DNA from: an uncultured Erythrobacter sp.
GTDB lineage: Bacteria > Pseudomonadota > Alphaproteobacteria > Sphingomonadales > Sphingomonadaceae
Length of the DNA: 64,000 nt
NCBI GenBank assembly: GCA_913055155.1
Contig: CAJXJR010000006.1
Span: forward strand, 143,964 to 207,963
Direction: 5' to 3'
Part shown: positions 46,347 through 54,575 of the stretch, piece by piece
Numbering within the stretch: the stretch's first letter is position 1
How the letters are laid out: every line of letters starts with the position of its first letter
Notes under the pieces: generated by a model
Told to the model about the DNA's origin: nothing
Seen by the model: the letters and a program-made list of their open reading frames with translations, nothing else
Database searches by the model: none
Translations under genes and position numbers: made by a program

Positions 46347-48194
46347 TCAAGTACCCTGCGCGCGCCAGCGCTGGACGGTGCGGTAAACGGCGTCCTCCTC
46401 GCCGCCGCCCTCGCTCCACAGTTCCACGAAGCTCGGGTCTTCCGACGCCGGGCGCTTGCTTTCCTCGAGGTTGTCGAAGGACACGCGGATGGGGATCGAA
46501 ACGCCCTCGCCGCAGATGATGCATTCGCGGTTGCGCAGCGCCGGTATGGAATCGAGGAACCCCCGCGCGCCTTCGGGCATGGCGGCCTTTACGAAGGCCT
46601 GGTCGCGATCGTTGTTGAGACGCATCGAGATGATCGTACCGCACTGCGACAGCACACCTTCGGCAAGGTCGGACGGGCGCTGCGTTATCAGGCCAAGGCT
46701 GATGCCGTACTTACGGCCTTCCTTGGCGATACGCGACAGCACGCGGCCCACCGAGTTGCCATCGGCGTTCTTCTCGTTCGGCACGTAGCGGTGCGCCTCT
46801 TCGCAGACCAGCAGGATCGGGTTGGTCTTTTCGTTGCGCCCCCAGATGGCAAAGTCGAACACCAGGCGGCTGAGCACGGCCACCACGGTGCTGGTGATAT
46901 CGGACGGCACGCCCGACACGTCGATGATGGAAATCGGCTTTCCGGCACCGGGCATGCGGAAGATCTTCGACAGGAATTCGGTCATCGTGTCGCCCACCAG
47001 CATGCCGGAGAACATGAACTGGTAGCGCGGATCTCCCTTGAGTTCCTCGATCTTGGTCTTGATGCGCATGTAGGGCGCAGTGTTGGTCGCCTTGTCCAGC
47101 TTGCCCATCTCGTCCTGGATCAGGCCGGTGAGGTCGGAAAGCAGGTAGGGGATGGGCGAATCGACGGTGATCTTGCCCATGCTTGCGGCCAGGCGGTTCT
47201 TGCTGCGCGCGGCCAGCAGGCACTTGGCCAGGATGTCCTTGTCGTTCTGCAGGTCGTTGCCGCTGGATTTCAGCAGCACTTCGCAGTGTTCCTCGAAGTT
47301 CATCAGCCAATACGGCATCTGCAGGTTCGAAACGTCGAAGATCATCCCGTAGTTCTTGAACGCGGCGGAATATTCGCCGTGCGGGTCGATCATCAGCACG
47401 TGGCCCTGTGGCGCGGCCTCGCAGATGCGGTGCAGGATCAGCGCGGCACTGGTGGATTTACCCGTACCGGTGGAACCCAGCAGGGCGAAGTGCTTGCCCA
47501 GCATGGCATCGATATACATGCCGGCGCGAATATCGCTGGTAGGATAGACGGTGCCGACCTGGATCGAGCTGCGCCCGTCGCTGGCGTAGATCTGGCGAAG
47601 ATCCTCTGTCGTGGCGGGATAGACCAGCGCGCCGGGGATGGGATAGCGCGTCACACCACGGCGGAAGCTGTGGATCTTGCCGGTCAGCTTTTCTTCCAGG
47701 CCTTCACCCATGAAATCGATGTTCGCCACCACGGAATTCGCTGCGCCGCGGCGATCCTGCTTCTGGTTGCGGACAGAGGCGAGCAGCCAGCCGTCGCGGG
47801 TGCGGATCTTGATCTGGCTACCGACCTGCCCGGCCAGCGCGATCGAGGGATCGGGGTGATCCATGCATTCGTTGAGGCGTTCCAGGTCCAGCGCGATCTG
47901 CGAGCCGGAACCGGCGATGTCCAGCACCACGCCGATCGGTTGGCGCGCACTTTCCATGGTCTCTTCGTCCACCTGCCTGGGCTCCGATTCCGCTTGCGGT
48001 TTTGCAGTTGCCTGCGGCGGCGCCTGCGTGGCGGAAGGCACAGGATTGGTGACCGGATTCGCGGCAGCCGCCGGGCTTGCCTGCGCTGGAGCGGGAGCCG
48101 GGGCGGGCCGGGCTTGCGGCGAACGCGGCTGCGCGCCGACATCGGCGGCAGGCACGGAATTGAAGCTCGACATGTTCCCGGGCATTTCAGTCAT
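46347..48194 (-). CDS. herA: HerA-type ATPase/helicase
   Basis: The 615-residue protein has a Pro/Ala-rich low-complexity start (about 15-75), a HAS-barrel-like beta domain (near 90-200) and a HerA/FtsK-fold ATPase with Walker A LLGSTGTGKST near 238, Walker B-like LLVCEEAHRYVP and an arginine-finger region SRIAKEGRKYG. HerA hexamers work with the NurA nuclease in DNA end processing or, elsewhere, with defence nucleases. No NurA, SIR2 or other partner is adjacent. Starts at 48194 or 48173 are possible. Confidence 0.9.
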   Translation of the reverse strand: MTEMPGNMSSFNSVPAADVGAQPRSPQARPAPAPAPAQASPAAAANPVTNPVPSATQAPPQATAKPQAESEPRQVDEETMESARQPIGVVLDIAGSGSQIALDLERLNECMDHPDPSIALAGQVGSQIKIRTRDGWLLASVRNQKQDRRGAANSVVANIDFMGEGLEEKLTGKIHSFRRGVTRYPIPGALVYPATTEDLRQIYASDGRSSIQVGTVYPTSDIRAGMYIDAMLGKHFALLGSTGTGKSTSAALILHRICEAAPQGHVLMIDPHGEYSAAFKNYGMIFDVSNLQMPYWLMNFEEHCEVLLKSSGNDLQNDKDILAKCLLAARSKNRLAASMGKITVDSPIPYLLSDLTGLIQDEMGKLDKATNTAPYMRIKTKIEELKGDPRYQFMFSGMLVGDTMTEFLSKIFRMPGAGKPISIIDVSGVPSDITSTVVAVLSRLVFDFAIWGRNEKTNPILLVCEEAHRYVPNEKNADGNSVGRVLSRIAKEGRKYGISLGLITQRPSDLAEGVLSQCGTIISMRLNNDRDQAFVKAAMPEGARGFLDSIPALRNRECIICGEGVSIPIRVSFDNLEESKRPASEDPSFVELWSEGGGEEDAVYRTVQRWRAQGT

Positions 48195-48293
48195 GGATTT
48201 TTGCTCTCGCGGCCAAGTGGTTACGCAAGGTGCGATACCCCCAACGGGGTTAAAATCGCATAAATCACTGGCGGCGCTGCAAGGCCGGGCGGA

Positions 48294-49082
48294 TCAGATC
48301 AGGGCAAACAGCCGTCCGGCGGCCCAGCCCATGCCGACCGACAGGAACACGGCGAACAGGCCGTAGAACAGCGAATAGTCGTTCGCGGCCTCTTCCACGC
48401 CCAGTTCGAAGCCTTCCTTCAGCACCTGTACTTCAGATGTTGCCGACGAAATCACCCGACCATCGGAAATGGCAAAGGTTTCAGCTACATAACGCCCGGC
48501 AATCACGTTGGACGGGATGGGGATACGGGCGCGGTAGAGCACGCCTTCGGATATCTCCACGCCTTCGTCGTACTGGGCATAGAGGCCCTGCCGCTCGCGC
48601 AGGTCCACCAGCCCTTCGGCAAAGCGTTGCTGTTCTTCGGGATCGATCGAGCCCGTGGGCGACAGCTGCAGGTAATCCAGCCCCAGTTCGTAAATCGCTG
48701 CCGTCCGGTCATCCACGATATCGAGGATGGGGCGCGAGCTTGCCATGGCATAGAAGGAAGGGACCGAGCGATAGGCGCTGTCGTCGGAATTGAGCCAGAT
48801 GCCGAACACGCGTGCCTTCTCGCGCACCAGGATCGGCTGGCTGGGGCCTTTCAGCACCACCACCACGTCATACTCGGCCTCGCTATCGGCGGGGTCGAGC
48901 ACGGCACCGTACAGCAGCAGGTTGGCGCCGGTGAAGCCTTGCCGCAGGATGATCTCGTGCTGCGAGATATCGGGCACGAGGATGGGCTCGTCGTCCTGCG
49001 CGGCGGCGGGCATGGCCAGCACGGCCAGCAAGGCCGCCACAATCGGGCGCAGCAGCGCCAGCAAGGCCGCGCGCGCCGTCAT
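48294..49082 (-). CDS. TIGR02186 family envelope protein
   Basis: A 262-residue protein with a signal peptide ending MPAAAQ, a body matching TIGR02186 (VPDISQHEIILRQGFTGANLLLYGAV; VVLKGP; EGVLYRARIPIPSNVIAGRYVAETF) and a C-terminal membrane helix (near 240-258). In alphaproteobacteria this gene is regularly next to a TauE/SafE-type permease, as here. The pair is thought to form a transporter, but its cargo is uncertain. It starts inside the stop of the permease gene. Confidence 0.85.
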   Translation of the reverse strand: MTARAALLALLRPIVAALLAVLAMPAAAQDDEPILVPDISQHEIILRQGFTGANLLLYGAVLDPADSEAEYDVVVVLKGPSQPILVREKARVFGIWLNSDDSAYRSVPSFYAMASSRPILDIVDDRTAAIYELGLDYLQLSPTGSIDPEEQQRFAEGLVDLRERQGLYAQYDEGVEISEGVLYRARIPIPSNVIAGRYVAETFAISDGRVISSATSEVQVLKEGFELGVEEAANDYSLFYGLFAVFLSVGMGWAAGRLFALI

Positions 49083-49996
49083 AGCGGCACCACGGTGTAG
49101 ACTTCGTCGGGCCGTACGCCCAGGCTGAAGGCCATGCGCAGCGCGATGGCCAGCACGATGGCGGCCAGTACCAGGCGCAGGAATTCGGGCTTGGCCAGGC
49201 TGGCGATCTTGGTGCCCAGCTGCGCGCCGATCACCGATCCGACCAGCAGCAGCCCGGCCAGCACGATATCCACTGCGCGGGTGGTGAAGGCGTGCACCAT
49301 GGTCACCAGCATGGTGATGAAAAGGATGTTGAAGAGGCTGGTGCCCACCACCACGCGCGCACTCATGCCAAGGATGTAAAGCATTGCCGGCACCATGATG
49401 AAGCCGCCGCCCACGCCCATCAGCATGGTCAGGATACCCACGATTATGCCCAGGATCAGCGGGCCGATCGGCGAGATGTAAAGGCCCGAGCGATAGAAGC
49501 GCCAGCGATAGGGCAGGCTGGCAATGGCCGGGTGGTGGCGACGCTTGGCCGCCCCCTTCTTGCCGCCGCCAAAGCGGTTTGGAAACACGCCCTGCAAGGC
49601 CTCGCGCCCCATCAGGCCGCCAATGGTGCCCAGCAACAGCACGTACAGGATGTTGATGACGACATCGATCTGCCCGATCTCGCGCAGCAGGGTGAACAGC
49701 CCCGCGCCCACCAGCGCGCCCAGCATGCCGCCGGCCACGATTACCCCGCCGATCTGGTAATCGACCCCATTATTGCGACTGTGTGCGAAGACCCCGGAAA
49801 CGCTGGCACCCGTTACCTGCGTTGCGGCCGATGCAGCGGCCACCGTTGGCGGGATGCCGTAGAAGATCAGCAGCGGTGTCGTCAGGAACCCGCCACCCAC
49901 GCCGAACAGGCCGGAAAGGATGCCGGTTGCCGCTCCCAATGCCACAATCAGCAGTCCGTTGACCGCAAGATTGGCGATGGGGAGGTATACGTCCAT
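49079..49996 (-). CDS. TSUP family permease (TauE/SafE type)
   Basis: A 305-residue integral membrane protein with about eight helices, in two repeats: GILSGLFGVGGGFLTTPLLIFYGIPPTVA (near 25) and ILTMLMGVGGGFIMVPAMLYILGMSARVVVGTSLF (near 195). These paired G-x-GGGF motifs are diagnostic of TSUP transporters, which move sulfonates, sulfite or similar anions. It precedes the TIGR02186 gene, which begins in its stop codon. Confidence 0.92.
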   Translation of the reverse strand: MDVYLPIANLAVNGLLIVALGAATGILSGLFGVGGGFLTTPLLIFYGIPPTVAAASAATQVTGASVSGVFAHSRNNGVDYQIGGVIVAGGMLGALVGAGLFTLLREIGQIDVVINILYVLLLGTIGGLMGREALQGVFPNRFGGGKKGAAKRRHHPAIASLPYRWRFYRSGLYISPIGPLILGIIVGILTMLMGVGGGFIMVPAMLYILGMSARVVVGTSLFNILFITMLVTMVHAFTTRAVDIVLAGLLLVGSVIGAQLGTKIASLAKPEFLRLVLAAIVLAIALRMAFSLGVRPDEVYTVVPL

Positions 49997-50050
49997 GAGC
50001 AGTCTCTAATATAACGAGGCCGCAAGTTGAAGGCGCTTGCTGCGCGGCGT

Positions 50051-51181
50051 TCAAAAACCTGCCGTTAGTGTGAGTGCAGGGCCACTAGCAGGCTCTACAT
50101 CGCCCGCCACGCGAAAACGATAATCGGCGGAAACCCGCCCGCGCGCCTGCCCCAGGCGGAAGCTGACGCCCGCGCTGGGCCCGATATCCAGCCGCTCTGC
50201 ATCCTCTTGCGCCCCGCCCCAGGCGCCGCCGCCGGCGGTGAGGCGGAAGTTTTCCGTCCCCGCCAGTTCGCCGGTGATTCGCGCCTGTCCGTCGACGAAG
50301 GCAGTAGCGAAATCGCCGCTGACATAGCCGCCCTGCACGTAAGCCTCGCCGGTCAGGCCGCCGGGCAGTGCGACCGGGGGCAATTCGGTGACGGCAAAGG
50401 CCGCGCCGCGCAGTTCGGTGCCGCCATCGGTCTCGCTCACCCGGGCCTCTGCGGCAAGGCGGACCGGGACATCGCGAAGCGGCCTTGCCGATGCGCCCAG
50501 CGCCACGTCGGTCTCACTTTCGCCGTCCAGCGCACGGGTTACGCGCAGGTGCAGCTGCGGCGCGTGACGACTAGCCGGATCGAGGCGATAGCGCAGCACC
50601 GCGCCCACCTGGCTGCGGCCATAGCTGGGCCTGCCCGAGGTGATCGGTGTGGTCGTATCCTCGCGCCACAGCGCCCACAGGTCCATCGACCATCGCTGCC
50701 CGGACGAGAGGTCGGCAAAATCGCGGGCGGCCTCGGGCGCGTAAACCACGCCAGGCGCGATCGGCCCGACACCCGGGCTGTACGGCGCTTCGTCGGCGGC
50801 CCAGTTCTCGTGTCGGTAGGCGGCGGCCAGCAGCATGGTGTGCGCGATAATGCGATCGGCACCACGCAGGCCCGCGCGATTGGCCGGGCCCCGCGCGCCG
50901 CCGTCGGCCGGCGGAAGCATACCGAAATCGGGGCGCTCCAGCGGCTCGGGCGCCGGAGCGCGCAGCAAGTCGTCTGCCACAGGCTGTGGAACGAGTGCCG
51001 GGATCGGCGCCGGATTCGCAGGCACTGCAGCGGCCTGCGGCGCTTCGGGCGCAGGCGGCGCGATGGCCGAGGCAAAGGGCGTTTCCCACATGGCGACGCG
51101 CAGCAGCACCCAGCCGCCCAGCACGATGCCGAGCGACAGCAGCGGCCAGCCGCGCCTGCCGGCGGTGTTCGCCGCCTTCAC
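50051..51181 (-). CDS. envelope protein coupled to an NfrB-like glycosyltransferase; probable outer-membrane barrel
   Basis: The product of 376 residues starts at a GTG that overlaps the glycosyltransferase stop (GTGA). A single membrane helix (about 11-29) leads to a Pro/Ala-rich linker, then a beta-strand-rich C-terminal region ending ALTLTAGF, with the terminal Phe of outer-membrane barrels. Repeated strands such as LHLRVTRALDGESETDVALG support a barrel. By position it corresponds to NfrA of the E. coli NfrAB pair, but I see no TPR region, so homology is uncertain. Confidence 0.65.
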   Translation of the reverse strand: MKAANTAGRRGWPLLSLGIVLGGWVLLRVAMWETPFASAIAPPAPEAPQAAAVPANPAPIPALVPQPVADDLLRAPAPEPLERPDFGMLPPADGGARGPANRAGLRGADRIIAHTMLLAAAYRHENWAADEAPYSPGVGPIAPGVVYAPEAARDFADLSSGQRWSMDLWALWREDTTTPITSGRPSYGRSQVGAVLRYRLDPASRHAPQLHLRVTRALDGESETDVALGASARPLRDVPVRLAAEARVSETDGGTELRGAAFAVTELPPVALPGGLTGEAYVQGGYVSGDFATAFVDGQARITGELAGTENFRLTAGGGAWGGAQEDAERLDIGPSAGVSFRLGQARGRVSADYRFRVAGDVEPASGPALTLTAGF

Positions 51182-52581
51182 GAAGACCACTCCAGCTGGA
51201 TGGTACGCGCGGGATGCGCGTCGTGCGCGGTCTTTTCCCACCGCGCCGCTTCGCCACGCAGCGTCCTGGTGTAGGCAAACAGCGCCCGGTACCCCGCCAT
51301 GATGGAGATGACATTGGCCACGGGAATACGCAGCACCGCGCGCACGCCTTCGCGCCAGCCAAACTCGGTGGTGGTAAAGGCAAAGCGCATGAAACCGCGC
51401 CAGGCGAAGCTGGCCACATTCACCGCCAGCAAGGCCAGCAACAGGCCGCTGGGCTGCCACGGCACGGCATATCCGGCCAGGTTGAGCAGGGCGATGACCA
51501 GCGCCAGCGTCATCAAGGTGTAGCCGGCAAACAGCACCAGCGCGGACAGCGGCCCACGCCGGTCGCGCAGACGCATCCACCATTCGCCGGGGCCGCCGGT
51601 CCAGCCCAGCCGGTCCCAGCCCTGCAGGGCAATGCCGTGCATCCAGCGCGCCTTCTGCCGCACCGCCTCTCCCAACTGGCTGGGGAAATAGGCGCGGGTG
51701 GCGACCAGGTGGCCATCCTCGCCGCGCACCCGCAGGAAACGCGACTTGCCGCCCAGCGCGGCAACCTTCACACCCAGTTCGTAATCCTCGGTCAGCGATT
51801 CCTCGTCGAACGGGGCATCGCTACCGGCCTGGCGTGCAATCTCGGACAGCATGCGCCGTTCGAAGGCACAGCCGACACCCGCGGCGGGCAGGCTGGCGCC
51901 CAGGGCGTTGCGTACCACTATGGCCTTGCCATGCGCCTCGGCGAATTCCTCGCAATAGTGGCTGCCAACCCAGCGCGATCCTTCTTGCGGCATCGGCAGC
52001 ACCGGCAATTGCACGAACTGGGAAGAGCCGATGGCACGATCGAGCAGCGCCAGCGCGGCGGCATCCACCATGTCTTCGGCATCGTGCAGCAGCACCATGC
52101 GCGCCGGGCGGCCTTCGCGCAGCTCGTCCTGCTGCATGGCCTTGTACAGGCGATTGAGGCAGTCGGCCTTGGTCGAGGGGCCGTCGCGGTCGTGCACCAC
52201 GATCCGCATCCGGGCATCGCCATTGGCGCCGCGCGCGGCGGCTTCCAGCGTCGCCGGATCGTTACGGTAGACACCGACGTAGATGCGCAGGTCATCCTGC
52301 GGCCAGACCGCCAGTGCATGCTGCAAAGTGTCCGCAATCACGCGCGCTTCCTGCCATGCCGGAATCAGCACGGCGGCGCGGCCTGCCAGGCGGCGATGGT
52401 GGATCTCGCGGCGGCTGAGCGTAGGCGTATCGGCCCGGCCCGTCAGGCGCAGCCAGAACCACACGAGATCCATCGACAGTTCATCGACAGCGCCGAGCAG
52501 GAAGAGGAACCCTGCAAACAGCAGCAATTCGTGTTCGACCAGCGCCAGCCATTCCAGTGCGGTCGCGGCGGTTACGCCCAT
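51178..52581 (-). CDS. NfrB-like family 2 glycosyltransferase
   Basis: From ATG 52581 the 467-residue protein has an N-terminal helix, a GT2 domain (AVLIPAWQEARVIADTL; LLHDAEDMVDAAALALLD; LTEDYELGVKVAALG; QKARWMHGIALQGW, which are the D, D, ED and QxxRW motifs of processive synthases) and several C-terminal membrane helices. E. coli NfrB, which makes the N4-receptor glycan, is the closest named type. The c-di-GMP-binding MshEN domain of NfrB is missing here, as the protein ends soon after the helices. Confidence 0.85.
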   Translation of the reverse strand: MGVTAATALEWLALVEHELLLFAGFLFLLGAVDELSMDLVWFWLRLTGRADTPTLSRREIHHRRLAGRAAVLIPAWQEARVIADTLQHALAVWPQDDLRIYVGVYRNDPATLEAAARGANGDARMRIVVHDRDGPSTKADCLNRLYKAMQQDELREGRPARMVLLHDAEDMVDAAALALLDRAIGSSQFVQLPVLPMPQEGSRWVGSHYCEEFAEAHGKAIVVRNALGASLPAAGVGCAFERRMLSEIARQAGSDAPFDEESLTEDYELGVKVAALGGKSRFLRVRGEDGHLVATRAYFPSQLGEAVRQKARWMHGIALQGWDRLGWTGGPGEWWMRLRDRRGPLSALVLFAGYTLMTLALVIALLNLAGYAVPWQPSGLLLALLAVNVASFAWRGFMRFAFTTTEFGWREGVRAVLRIPVANVISIMAGYRALFAYTRTLRGEAARWEKTAHDAHPARTIQLEWSS

Positions 52582-52716
52582 CCCCGTGCCCCCGGTGTAA
52601 GTATCTGTGGGCAGGGTTAAACCTTGTGGCGAAAAAGGCAACCGCGCCGCCTGCCCCGATACACGGCCTGTTTGCGGGCTTGCATATGCGCGCGATTTTC
52701 GAGAAGGGCATGTTCC

Positions 52717-53943
52717 ATGTCAGAACCCAGCTTGATCACCGCCGTCGCCCGCAACTTCAAAGCCCTGTTCAAGGCCGATGCCTTCGAAGGGATCCTGCTG
52801 ATCGCCGTGGCCGTGGTAGCCATGGTGGTGGCCAATTCGGGCGTGGCCCAACCCTATTTCGACCTGTTCAACGGCTATCTTTGGCCGAAGGAAACGTTCT
52901 ACCTGAACACCCTCCACCTGTGGATCAACGACGGGTTGATGGTGGTGTTCTTCTTTGTTGTCGGGCTGGAAGTGAAGCGTGAACTGGTGTGCGGCAACCT
53001 GTCGGACCCGGCCCAGCGCACCCTGCCGATCATGGCCGCCGTGGCCGGCATGGTGCTGCCGATCCTGGTGTTCCTGGGCGCAACCGGCGGCGCGCCCGAA
53101 TACCGCGCGGGCATGGCCATCCCGGCGGCGACCGACATCGCCTTTGCCATGGGTGTGATCGGCTTGCTGGGCACGCGCGTGCCCAAGTCGCTGCGGCTGT
53201 TCCTGCTGACCGTGGCCATTGTCGACGATATCGGCGCTGTCGCGATCATCGCCATCTTCTATTCCGACCCCAAGATCATGTGGCTGCTGATCTCGCTCGG
53301 CGTGTTCATCGGCATGCTGGCGATGAACCGCTACAAAGTGCGCTTCCTGCCTCTCTATGTCCTTGGCACGCTGCTGCTGTGGTACTGCGTTCTCAATTCT
53401 GGCGTCCACGCCACGATTGCAGGCGTGCTGGCGGCCTTCACCATTCCCATCCGCACCAGCGACGGCAAGTCGATGCTGGAAGACGTGGAGCACGCACTGG
53501 TGCCGTGGAGCGCCTATCTGGTGGTACCGATCTTCGGCTTTGCCAATGCCGGGGTCAGCCTGGAGGGGCTGGGGCTGGAAAACCTGCTCGACCCGCTGCC
53601 GCTGGCAGTGGGCGCGGGCCTGGTCATCGGCAAGCAGGTGGGTATCTTCAGCAGTGTGTGGGCCATGGTGAAGCTGGGTGTGGTCAAGATGCCGCAGGGC
53701 TGTTCGTGGCCAGAGGTGTGGGGCGTATCGATCCTGTGCGGGATCGGCTTCACGATGTCGCTGTTCATCGGCGAACTGGCCTTTGCCGGAACCGACGAAG
53801 CCGCACGCCTGCTGCGCGACGAGGCCAAGATCGGCATCCTCATGGGCTCGCTGATCTCGGCGATCCTTGGCTATGTGGTGCTGCGCCTTACCACCGATCG
53901 CCCGGAATCGGCAGAAGACGATCCGAGCAGCCCGGTCGTCTGA
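52717..53943 (+). CDS. nhaA: Na+/H+ antiporter NhaA
   Basis: A 408-residue protein with 12 helices. GAPEYRAGMAIPAATDIAFAMGVIGLLG and FLLTVAIVDDIGAVAIIAIFY hold the paired aspartates of NhaA, and NDGLMVVFFFVVGLEVKRE and SGVHATIAGVLAAFTIPIRT are family blocks. It trades Na+ for H+ across the inner membrane. The start at 52717 follows GAGAAGGG. It is divergent from the NfrB-like gene. Confidence 0.95.
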   Translation: MSEPSLITAVARNFKALFKADAFEGILLIAVAVVAMVVANSGVAQPYFDLFNGYLWPKETFYLNTLHLWINDGLMVVFFFVVGLEVKRELVCGNLSDPAQRTLPIMAAVAGMVLPILVFLGATGGAPEYRAGMAIPAATDIAFAMGVIGLLGTRVPKSLRLFLLTVAIVDDIGAVAIIAIFYSDPKIMWLLISLGVFIGMLAMNRYKVRFLPLYVLGTLLLWYCVLNSGVHATIAGVLAAFTIPIRTSDGKSMLEDVEHALVPWSAYLVVPIFGFANAGVSLEGLGLENLLDPLPLAVGAGLVIGKQVGIFSSVWAMVKLGVVKMPQGCSWPEVWGVSILCGIGFTMSLFIGELAFAGTDEAARLLRDEAKIGILMGSLISAILGYVVLRLTTDRPESAEDDPSSPVV

Positions 53944-53976
53944 CCGGGCTATCGGCGCAAACAGCCAGGCGGTCGC

Positions 53977-54273
53977 TCAGTCGGCCTTGGCTACCGGCGG
54001 GTTTTCGCCCAGGTCTTCGTACCAGGCTTCCACCGGGCCTTTCAGCTTGATCGTCAGCGGGCGGCCCTTGCGGTCCATTGTCTTGCCCGCCTGCACGCGC
54101 ACCCAGCCTTCGGAAATGCAGTATTCCTCGATATCGGTGCGCACCCGGCCCTTGAACCGGATGCCGACGCCGCGCTGCAGCTTGTCGGCATCGAAGTGCG
54201 GGCTGCGGGGATCGATCGCCAGGTGATCGGGCGGGGTGTTGCCAGAGGGCGTGGAAGTGTTGTCGTCGCTCAT
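53977..54273 (-). CDS. DUF3297 family protein
   Basis: A 98-residue soluble protein. DHLAIDPRSPHFDADKLQRGVGIRFKGRVRTDIEEYCISEGWVRVQAGKTMDRKGRPLTIKLKGPVEAWYEDLG (read across residues 16-90) is close to the DUF3297 consensus. The function is unknown; homologues are common in proteobacteria. It is convergent with nhaA, 33 bases away. Confidence 0.85.
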   Translation of the reverse strand: MSDDNTSTPSGNTPPDHLAIDPRSPHFDADKLQRGVGIRFKGRVRTDIEEYCISEGWVRVQAGKTMDRKGRPLTIKLKGPVEAWYEDLGENPPVAKAD

Positions 54274-54427
54274 GGGCCAAAGCCCCTAACCGCGCGAACG
54301 CAAAAATCAATCGCCCAGACCGGCCCAATCCCAAATGCCTTGCAGCAGACCGTTGCCACAGGCGTAAACAGGCCCTATGGGCACCGCTTCGTTTCGCAGG
54401 CAGCACGCCTGCACGGTTCGTCGGGCC

Positions 54428-54512
54428 GCGGGCGTGGCGGAATTGGTAGACGCGCTGGTTTTAGGTACCAGTATCGCAAGATGTGGGGGTTCGAGTCCCT
54501 TCGCCCGCACCA
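54428..54512 (+). tRNA. tRNA-Leu (anticodon UAG)
   Basis: Acceptor arms GCGGGCG (54428-54434) and CGCCCGC (54502-54508) pair perfectly, with encoded CCA at 54510-54512. The anticodon stem CTGGT/ACCAG closes the loop TTTAGGT with anticodon TAG at 54462-54464. A T-arm GGGGGTTCGAGTCCCTT and a class II variable arm are present. It reads CUA/CUN leucine codons. Confidence 0.95.
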
Positions 54513-54575
54513 GTTCCGCTGGCCGCAGAAATCCGACCTGCCGGACCGGAAGAGAGAGTTGAACAAAGGCTAGTC

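Noticed and set aside
50051..51181. cellulose secretin BcsC-like protein
   Set aside because: No TPR repeats and no BcsC barrel signature are visible; only the barrel-like end and the coupling to a GT2 enzyme remain.
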